From Candidatus Andersenbacteria bacterium RIFCSPHIGHO2_02_FULL_45_11 (GTDB lineage: Bacteria > Patescibacteriota > Andersenbacteria > UBA10190), in NCBI GenBank assembly GCA_001817055.1, contig MHHP01000028.1, positions 1 to 22,816 of the forward strand: DNA of 22,816 bases. The letters are read 5' to 3'. Positions 6,596-12,020 of the stretch are shown one piece after another. Numbering within the stretch: position 1 is the first letter of the stretch; each line of letters begins with the position of its first letter. The notes beneath the pieces are model-generated. The model worked only from the letters and a program-made list of their open reading frames with translations. It ran no database searches and was not told the DNA's origin. A program made the position numbers and the translations under genes.

Positions 6596-7921
6596 TTATT
6601 GCCGAACAATGTTAAGACGACGCTCTAGTTCGTGTACCAATTTTTCTCGATCAATAACCTCCTGCATACCACTTTCCATATTACGCAAGATAACGGTGCC
6701 ATCCAAGACTTCTTTTTGCCCAATAATGATAGACCATTCAACTTTTAAGCGGTCAGCCATGCGCAACTGCGCCTGCATGCCATCACGATCTATGCTTTCG
6801 GCAAACGGAATATCGGCATCTCGAAGCTCTTTCATAATCTTAAGGCCAAGTAGCTTCGCCTGCTCTCCAAGTTGTGCAATAAAAAGCTGCGGATGATCCA
6901 TAACAGTAAGCTCAATCCCCTCTTCTTTTACCCGTTCAATCACACGCTCAACTCCGATTGCAGCCCCAATTGCAGGAACATCTTTGCCACCCAATTCTTT
7001 CACCAGCCCATTGTATCTCCCGCCTCCCGCAAAGGTATTTTGCTGGGATTCTCCTCTAGTAGATTTAGGTACAAACTCAAACACGGTATGGGTATAGTAA
7101 TCGAGCCCTCGTACAAGCGAAGGAGAGATTTCATGCGGGACGCCTAATTCACGTAGACTATTTACAACAAAATCAAAATGTTTCTTAGAGCCTTCCGACA
7201 AATGATCAAGTAAACGCGGTGCCGTGCTGGAGAGTTGCTGACACTTCTCCTCCTTGCAATCAAGCAGACGAAGAGGGTTTGTAACAAGTCGCTCTTTACA
7301 ATCTCGGCACAACTTTTGCCGATTGCGACGATAGTGATCCTTGAGTAATGCAATATATGTTTTGCGCTCGCCGGGCTCACCAAGCGTATTTATCAGTACA
7401 ACATAATCTTCCAAGTTCAAATGCTTGAAAAACCAATGAATCATCGTAATAAGTTGCACATCCGTAATAGGAGATGCGGATCCAATCGTTTCTAAATCAA
7501 TTTGATGAAATTCTCGAAGGCGGCCCGCTTGTGGACGCTCATATCGGAAAAATGAACCTATGGTAAATAGCTTTACTGGGCGAGGCCAGCTCCGCATTCC
7601 GTGTTCAATGTATGCACGAATCATAGACGCAGTGCCTTCCGGACGAAGCGCATAATGAGCACCCTTTCCTCGCGCTTTCACTTCAAACAGCTCTTTCTGA
7701 ATAATATCAGTTTCCCCTCCAATGCCACGAGCAAACAAACTCACCTCTTCAAACATTGGTACTTCAAGCTGCTGAAAGTGCCATCCACGAAAAAAGGTTT
7801 TTGCATTTTCAATTACGTACTCCCAGTATTTTTGATCTTGGGGGAGAATGTCTTGAGTCCCGCGTGGGGAGCGTAAAGGAAATTGAACGGTCGGCTGCGG
7901 TGGTTTCTTTTTGGTTGTCAT
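6596..7921 (-). CDS. hisS: Histidyl-tRNA synthetase
   Basis: Class II aminoacyl-tRNA synthetase charging tRNA-His. 441 aa. Motif 1 region PRGTQDILPQDQKYW lies near the N-terminus. Motif 2 is FRYERPQAGRLREFHQ. The histidine-specific loops LVRGLDYYTHTVFEF and AGGGRYNGLVKELGG are both present, and motif 3 follows in AIGAAIGVERVIERV. The C-terminal anticodon-binding domain spans about 345-435. The insertion domain carries four cysteines (LCRDCKERL ... LDCKEEKCQQL), a possible zinc site also seen in some other bacterial HisRS. lepB ends 27 nt upstream and the HIT gene starts 2 nt downstream, so it is probably co-transcribed with both. Confidence 0.97.
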   Translation of the reverse strand: MTTKKKPPQPTVQFPLRSPRGTQDILPQDQKYWEYVIENAKTFFRGWHFQQLEVPMFEEVSLFARGIGGETDIIQKELFEVKARGKGAHYALRPEGTASMIRAYIEHGMRSWPRPVKLFTIGSFFRYERPQAGRLREFHQIDLETIGSASPITDVQLITMIHWFFKHLNLEDYVVLINTLGEPGERKTYIALLKDHYRRNRQKLCRDCKERLVTNPLRLLDCKEEKCQQLSSTAPRLLDHLSEGSKKHFDFVVNSLRELGVPHEISPSLVRGLDYYTHTVFEFVPKSTRGESQQNTFAGGGRYNGLVKELGGKDVPAIGAAIGVERVIERVKEEGIELTVMDHPQLFIAQLGEQAKLLGLKIMKELRDADIPFAESIDRDGMQAQLRMADRLKVEWSIIIGQKEVLDGTVILRNMESGMQEVIDREKLVHELERRLNIVRQ

Positions 7922-7948
7922 AGAGTCTTACGCAGTATAAGGCGGGGC

Positions 7949-8530
7949 TCAAGGAACTGCAAGGAGAAGCGGCTGTATGTGACTAAAGAACGTAAAGCGA
8001 GTAAACGGCCATGCGCGAATCCATGTTCGGCCCATAATTTCCTTCTTTTGAACCGGCCCCCATGAGCGCGAATCTGAACTTGCCTCACGGTTGTCTCCTA
8101 ATACAAAGTATTCGCCTTCCCGTAGAGTGCTTTCCATTTGCCCTCCAGTCCTAACGTCGGAAGATAAGTATCCACGTTCATCCAATTGCGTGCTACCATT
8201 CACAAACACATGCCCATCCTCAATTCGAATCGTTTCCTTGGGTAAACCTATAATTCGTTTAATAAAAAACTGACTTTCATCTTGCGGATACCGAAACACG
8301 ATCACATCCCCCCGTTGAGGCTCTCGAAAACGATACGAGAGCTGATCAACAATAAGATACTCACTATCATGATAATTTGGCTCCATAGAAGCACCTCGCA
8401 CAAAAAATGGCTGCACTAGAAAATATCGGATCGGAACAATAATTACCATTGCCAAAATAAACGCCTTTAAGAGCTCCCAGAAAAACGATCCGAGCGTACG
8501 CCAAAATCCTTCGTGTCCTTGCTCACCCAT
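7949..8530 (-). CDS. lepB: Type I signal peptidase
   Basis: Membrane serine protease removing Sec/Tat signal peptides. 193 aa from the ATG at 8530. An N-terminal membrane helix (about 20-40) precedes box B FFVRGASMEPNY with catalytic Ser48. Box D contains the general-base Lys91 in FFIKRIIGLPKE. Box E is FVLGDNREASSDSRSWGPV. One membrane helix and short size resemble Gram-positive-type enzymes. The frame stays open upstream to 8626, but that part is read from the opposite strand of the LCP gene, so I reject it. The start is only 27 bp from the divergent LCP gene's start. hisS follows after 27 nt. Confidence 0.95.
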   Translation of the reverse strand: MGEQGHEGFWRTLGSFFWELLKAFILAMVIIVPIRYFLVQPFFVRGASMEPNYHDSEYLIVDQLSYRFREPQRGDVIVFRYPQDESQFFIKRIIGLPKETIRIEDGHVFVNGSTQLDERGYLSSDVRTGGQMESTLREGEYFVLGDNREASSDSRSWGPVQKKEIMGRTWIRAWPFTRFTFFSHIQPLLLAVP

Positions 8531-8557
8531 ACCAAGTAAGTGTACGATAAACGGCAA

Positions 8558-10036
8558 ATGAACGCCAACAAAATCCTTAATGAGGTGCAATCTCGCCATC
8601 GAGCAGTGGCGGCACCTGCGTCCCACAAAAAACGATCCCCCATCGTACGCATTATTCGCTCCGTCATTATTCTACTTATAGTAGGAGGTCTTTCATTGGG
8701 CACTATTTTTGGGTACAAAATCCTTGCCGCCGGAAATAGTATTAGTACCGCGGAACAATCCTTATTGGGTCAACTGTCCGATCTGCTCTTCAAATCCGGA
8801 AATCGCCTAGAAGGTGAAACGGATGGGAGAATTAATATAATGCTACTCGCAATTGGTGGGGAGGGGCATTCTGGCGAGAACCTAGCAGACACGGTCATGG
8901 TCGCAAGCATTGAGCCAAAAGAACATAAAGTGGCACTGCTCTCTATTCCTCGCGACTTATATGTGCAAGTTCCAGATGAAGAGTTTTACTCCAAACTCAA
9001 TGCGGTACACGCATATGGAGAGTCAAAGAAAAAACATAACGGCCCCCAACTACTCAAGAAAAAGGTTGAAGACATTACTGGCTTACCTATCCATTACTAC
9101 GCTCGCTTCGATTTTATTGCGTTTAAGAAAATAGTAGAGGCACTTGGAGGAGTAAATATTACAATTGAAAATAGCTTTGTAGATTACTGGCACAAGATTT
9201 CATTCCCCGCCGGTACTGAAACAATGAACGGGGACCGGGCACTTGCCTACGTTCGAGCACGATATGTAGAAGGGCCAGAAGGCGGAGACTTTAGGCGCGC
9301 AGCACGTCAGCAACAAATGCTCATTGCAATACGAGATAAGATATTCTCCGTGCAAACCGCATTTGATTTCACCGTAGTAAATAAAATATTGGGGTCGCTT
9401 TCAGAAAATATCTCAACAAGCATGCAGGTGTGGGAAATGAAACGGTTTTTTGAACTATCTCGCCAAATCGATACGCACAATATAAAATCAGCGGTACTCA
9501 CTACCGGAACTCGTGGGCTATTAGTCGGAGATACCGTTGTGCTGGGTGGTGTGCCAGCATCAATCCTCAAAACACGCACAGGAGACTATTCCGAGATTCG
9601 CAATATCGCCCAGCACATTTTTGATGACGGTGTAGCAAAAACAATCGACGATTCAAAGGCTGCGGCCACTTCACCAGAGCCAACAATCGGGCCCGATGGA
9701 GTGCTGGGCGGCCCTACGGCATCAGCAAGCCCGAGCGTTTCACCGTCAGCAACAAAGCCTACCATTGAAGTACGAAATGGCACTGCGGTAAATGGCCTGG
9801 CAAAAAAGGTTAGCGACCAGCTCACTAAAGATGGATACAAGGTAATTGCAACAGCAAACGCAGCATCAAAAGCAATTACAGAAACAACAGTCTACGCACC
9901 AAAAGTAACTCAAGCAGATGATGCACAAAAAATTGCAGAATCGCTTGGCGGATCTTCACAGTCCGACTTCCCAAAAGAAGAAGCGAAAACAACCGCAGAT
10001 ATACTAGTGGTGCTTGGCGCAGACGCAACGGAGTAA
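8558..10036 (+). CDS. LytR-CpsA-Psr (LCP) family protein with C-terminal LytR_C domain
   Basis: Membrane enzyme family that transfers undecaprenyl-linked glycopolymers to peptidoglycan or other acceptors. 492 aa from the ATG at 8558; a GTG at 8540 would add six residues. A cytoplasmic basic N-terminus leads to one membrane helix (about 31-54). The LCP catalytic domain follows from about residue 90: INIMLLAIGG, LADTVMVASI, VALLSIPRDLYV, then MNGDRALAYVRARY and FRRAARQQQML, which carry the Arg/Asp residues that bind the lipid pyrophosphate. A Ser/Thr/Pro linker leads to a LytR_C domain (IEVRNGTAVNGLAKKV ... ADILVVLG). It is divergent from lepB, and a palindromic element starts 4 nt after its stop. 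Weak promoter-like boxes (TTGCTC at 8519, TACGAT at 8542) overlap the lepB start. Confidence 0.93.
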   Translation: MNANKILNEVQSRHRAVAAPASHKKRSPIVRIIRSVIILLIVGGLSLGTIFGYKILAAGNSISTAEQSLLGQLSDLLFKSGNRLEGETDGRINIMLLAIGGEGHSGENLADTVMVASIEPKEHKVALLSIPRDLYVQVPDEEFYSKLNAVHAYGESKKKHNGPQLLKKKVEDITGLPIHYYARFDFIAFKKIVEALGGVNITIENSFVDYWHKISFPAGTETMNGDRALAYVRARYVEGPEGGDFRRAARQQQMLIAIRDKIFSVQTAFDFTVVNKILGSLSENISTSMQVWEMKRFFELSRQIDTHNIKSAVLTTGTRGLLVGDTVVLGGVPASILKTRTGDYSEIRNIAQHIFDDGVAKTIDDSKAAATSPEPTIGPDGVLGGPTASASPSVSPSATKPTIEVRNGTAVNGLAKKVSDQLTKDGYKVIATANAASKAITETTVYAPKVTQADDAQKIAESLGGSSQSDFPKEEAKTTADILVVLGADATE

Positions 10037-10040
10037 GCGC

Positions 10041-10170
10041 CGTCGATCCCTTCTCCCAATTCTGGGAGAAGGTCAGCATTGCCTTTGTGCAATGCTGGGA
10101 TGAGGGGAAATTAATCGCAACTAACGCCCCTCACCCTAACCCTCTCCCAAAACGGGAGAGGGGATCGACG
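10041..10170. repeat. Palindromic element A (130 bp, terminal inverted repeats, three hairpins)
   Basis: Ends are exact inverted repeats (CGTCGATCCC at 10041, GGGATCGACG ending at 10170). Hairpin 1 is CCTTCTCCCA/TGGGAGAAGG (10049-10072). The middle hairpin is CAGCATTGC/GCAATGCTG (10074-10097). Hairpin 3 is CCCTCTCCC/GGGAGAGGG (10140-10162). An inverted second copy is at 19408-19536, where the middle stem differs by three compensated pairs. It carries no ORF, so it is non-autonomous and MITE-like. It starts 4 nt after the LCP stop and overlaps the pth 3' end, so it may also act as a two-way transcript end. Confidence 0.75.
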
Positions 10171-10712
10171 AAGCTCGTTATCGCTTCACTAATTTCAGCT
10201 TCCCTTTCTTTCAGCGCTGTCTTTTCGTCCGGCGTGAATGTTGCTAACACAAATTTATCTACGGGCGTTGTGTCGGCAGGCCTCGAAATACCAATGCGTA
10301 ATCTTGGAACGTCTGTATCTCCTAAAAATTCATGAATAGACCTCACGCCATTGTGCCCATGCGCGCTCCCGTCTTGTTGCAGTTTCACTTCACCCAGCGG
10401 CAACTCTAAATCATCATGAACTACAAGAATATTCTTTCTCTCAAGTGGATGATACCGAAGATACGATGACAATACTTTCCCCGATTCATTCATAAATACC
10501 AGCGGCGCAAGAACAGTAATTACAACATCGCCCATACGCACTTCGCATACACGCGCATGAAACTTTTCATGGCTATTCCAATCAGAAACATCCGCGCCAT
10601 CTCGCGCCATGCGCTCGAGCCATGCCAAAACCATATCCGCACCCAAATTATGACGCGTATGGGAAAATTGCTCACCGGGATTTCCTAATCCAAACACTAC
10701 ATACTTCTTCAT
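10131..10712 (-). CDS. pth: Peptidyl-tRNA hydrolase
   Basis: Releases tRNA from peptidyl-tRNA dropped by ribosomes. 193 aa from the ATG at 10712; a TTG at 10727 would add five residues. Motifs: FGLGNPGEQFSHTRHNLG with catalytic His21, the LVFMNESGKV loop with its conserved Asn, VHDDLELPLG with the catalytic Asp, and HNGVRSIHEFLGDTDVPRLRIGISRP. The last 12 codons (VDPLSRFGRGLG) and the stop lie inside palindromic element A, so the present C-terminus was supplied by that repeat. Directly upstream is a hairpin and then a candidate leader RNA with a terminator. Confidence 0.95.
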   Translation of the reverse strand: MKKYVVFGLGNPGEQFSHTRHNLGADMVLAWLERMARDGADVSDWNSHEKFHARVCEVRMGDVVITVLAPLVFMNESGKVLSSYLRYHPLERKNILVVHDDLELPLGEVKLQQDGSAHGHNGVRSIHEFLGDTDVPRLRIGISRPADTTPVDKFVLATFTPDEKTALKEREAEISEAITSFVDPLSRFGRGLG

Positions 10713-10754
10713 CCCCTTATCGTACAATCGCCTGCAATGTTCCGCCAGCGAACG

Positions 10755-10791
10755 CCATACTGGAATCGTGGAGGGGTTGATTCCAATATGG
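10755..10791. repeat. 13-bp-stem inverted repeat upstream of pth
   Basis: CCATACTGGAATC (10755-10767) pairs with GATTCCAATATGG (10779-10791) around an 11-nt loop; the one non-Watson-Crick position can be a G-U pair on one strand. It lies 43 bp upstream of the pth ATG, in the leader on the minus strand. It has no T-tract, so it is not a standard terminator. It could be an operator or an mRNA structure. Confidence 0.45.
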
Positions 10792-10841
10792 GAAATTCAC
10801 TGAAACGGAACGCTAAAGGCGACAACTAGAAGGAGCATATA

Positions 10842-11012
10842 ATGTACCCAGACCAAAAAAAGAATGCAAGGCACGCTACAAAAGAAAAAACCCGGAAACC
10901 AATTGGTCGCCGGGCGGTTGAACAGAGGGTGAAGAGACATAATGCCTGCTACCACCCGATGTACGGAAGAACAAATCCTATCGTTCTGGCGCGTGGGCTC
11001 TCTCATCCTTGA
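10842..11012 (+). CDS. Possible small basic protein, 56 aa
   Basis: An ATG with a good Shine-Dalgarno (AAGGAG at 10830-10835, 6-nt spacing) opens a 56-codon frame starting MYPDQKKNARHATKEK and ending GLSHP. It is very rich in Lys, Arg and His. I recognise no family. Against it: the frame reads straight through a clear leftward terminator (10881-10914) and uses several AGG/CGG codons that look unlike neighbouring genes. No good promoter is visible upstream. It may be real, or chance on the antisense side of a leftward RNA. Confidence 0.25.
   Translation: MYPDQKKNARHATKEKTRKPIGRRAVEQRVKRHNACYHPMYGRTNPIVLARGLSHP
10881..10914 (-). terminator. Intrinsic terminator (leftward)
   Basis: On the minus strand, CCCGG (complement of 10910-10914) plus GACC pairs with GGTTTCCGGG around an AATT loop, with one internal mismatch region. 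It is followed directly by TTTTTTCTTT (complement of 10881-10890). This is the clearest terminator in the window and shows that RNA is made leftward across 10915-11185. Confidence 0.72.
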
Positions 11013-11043
11013 GAGGGCTGTTAGTGAGTACGTCCCATGACAT
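10978..11043 (-). CDS. Possible 21-codon leader peptide
   Basis: On the minus strand, AAGGAGG (11048-11054) sits 4 nt before an ATG (11041-11043) that opens MSWDVLTNSPLKDERAHAPE followed by R and a TAG. It lies inside the candidate structured RNA, between the hairpins and the terminator. Its position resembles an attenuator leader peptide, but no run of a single regulatory codon is present. Spacing is slightly short. Confidence 0.22.
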   Translation of the reverse strand: MSWDVLTNSPLKDERAHAPER

Positions 11044-11185
11044 TTGCCCTCCTTATATGGACTGAGTCCTAAATCACGACGCAAAAGCCGTCTTAGCTCA
11101 TATGTGCGCCTAAGCCTAAGGAGACCGTCTCCTCAGCAAAACCGGCTAGATCCAACGTAAGATCTCTCCAGCTGTTATGACAATA

Positions 11186-11974
11186 TCACTGAACTGTGCT
11201 TGAGTCAATATTTTTTGCAGCATCCCAAGATAGTTCGAACAAAGCACGCATCATGTTCGCGATTTGCTCACTTTCAATTACAACACCAAACAATTTGCCA
11301 GTAAATGAACCTGTGGCAATTCTGTCCCGATAAATTGTCATCCCTGCCGGAACCGGAAATTTTTCAGTAGGTATGTAGCGAAACTCACTAACGCCATTTT
11401 CCGCATTTGATATCCAACGCTTGCGAAGGGAATCTGATTTTGTGGTAAACAGTGTTTTTGCATATACCTTTTTTGCAACGCGTTGCGGATAATAGGTATC
11501 CTCATTATCTGGAAATACGGAGTTGAGGTGATCCGCAGGTGTAAAGTTATACACAACATCTCCAGAATGCGCGTACATAATAATCTCTTGCCTCATCGCC
11601 CGCAAACCTTCCTTCCCTTCAAAATATCGAACAGACGGCTTATCGCCAGCTGCCTTAGTAAGCATTTGAAGTTCTGGCAGAATACTCTCTAAATCACGGT
11701 GCTTTTCTTGTATCACTTCCTGCTGCCTCTCTAATAGCCGGAGTAATTGATGAGGAGCCTCTGCGGAAAATAGCGTCTTCTTCCCCTCCTTATACTTCGT
11801 TACCAACCCCATACTCATAAGGGACTCTAAAATCACATAGGTGGTTGCCCGCACTACCTTCGCCTTTTTCGCAACTGGTTGCACAGCAGAAGGCCCTAAC
11901 TCCAAACACGACACATACACTGCAGCCTCCTTATCGGTAAGCCCAAGATTTGTGAGTTCGGTAATGTGTTCCAT
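11186..11974 (-). CDS. TrmB-family transcriptional regulator
   Basis: 262 aa. Residues about 1-75 form a winged helix-turn-helix of the TrmB type (LTNLGLTDKEAAVYVSCLELGPSAV, then VVRATTYVILESLMSMGLV). A helical, charged stretch (about 80-112) probably dimerises. The C-terminal domain (about 115-255) resembles the effector or PLD-like part of archaeal and CPR TrmB-like proteins (SVRYFEGKEGLRAMRQEII), though no ligand residues can be assigned. Such proteins act as sugar- or metabolite-responsive regulators in archaea; the ligand here is unknown. It is divergent from mfd, with a 39-bp gap, and its strong promoter overlaps the mfd start codon, so it may influence mfd or itself. Confidence 0.8.
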   Translation of the reverse strand: MEHITELTNLGLTDKEAAVYVSCLELGPSAVQPVAKKAKVVRATTYVILESLMSMGLVTKYKEGKKTLFSAEAPHQLLRLLERQQEVIQEKHRDLESILPELQMLTKAAGDKPSVRYFEGKEGLRAMRQEIIMYAHSGDVVYNFTPADHLNSVFPDNEDTYYPQRVAKKVYAKTLFTTKSDSLRKRWISNAENGVSEFRYIPTEKFPVPAGMTIYRDRIATGSFTGKLFGVVIESEQIANMMRALFELSWDAAKNIDSSTVQ

Positions 11975-11990
11975 AATTGATTAACATTAG

Positions 11991-12020
11991 AATATACAGT
12001 ACTACTATATCATATGTCAA
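11991..12020 (-). promoter_or_regulatory. Predicted trmB-like gene promoter overlapping the mfd start
   Basis: On the minus strand: perfect -35 TTGACA (12015-12020), 18-bp spacer, -10 TATATT (11991-11996). The predicted leader is about 10 nt. The -35 box lies across the first codons of mfd (ATG at 12014). On the plus strand, mfd has only a weak TTGATT/TACTAC pair (11977-12005). Confidence 0.6.

Larger units (their letters stand above)
10881..11170 (-). ncRNA. Candidate structured RNA or mRNA leader upstream of pth
   Basis: About 290 nt between trmB and pth that ends in an intrinsic terminator on the minus strand. Several local hairpins line up: AGGAG/CTCCT (11119-11133), CTTAG/CTAAG (11092-11114), GACG/CGTC (11078-11092), GGAC/GTCC (11059-11069), and a GC-CTCTC/GAGAG stem (10996-11019). 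I could not match it to tmRNA, RNase P RNA, SRP RNA or 6S RNA signatures. It may be an independent small RNA, the 3' part of the trmB transcript, or an attenuating leader of pth. Boundaries are approximate; only the 3' end is supported by a specific signal. Confidence 0.35.

Noticed and set aside
8531..8626. Longer lepB start at 8626
   Set aside because: The added 32 residues are antisense to the LCP gene and do not look like a LepB N-terminus.
10041..10170. CRISPR array
   Set aside because: Repeats are single dispersed palindromic elements, not regularly spaced units with unique spacers.
10881..10960. T-box antiterminator (GGGTGGTAGCAGG on the minus strand resembles the T-box GGGTGGNACCGCG)
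   Set aside because: The key ACC is replaced by AGC, no specifier stem was found, and pth is not a usual T-box target.
10797..11084. Minus-strand 95-codon ORF in the trmB-pth gap
   Set aside because: It reads through the leftward terminator and its hydrophobic tail is just the T-tract region; no ribosome-binding site at its start.
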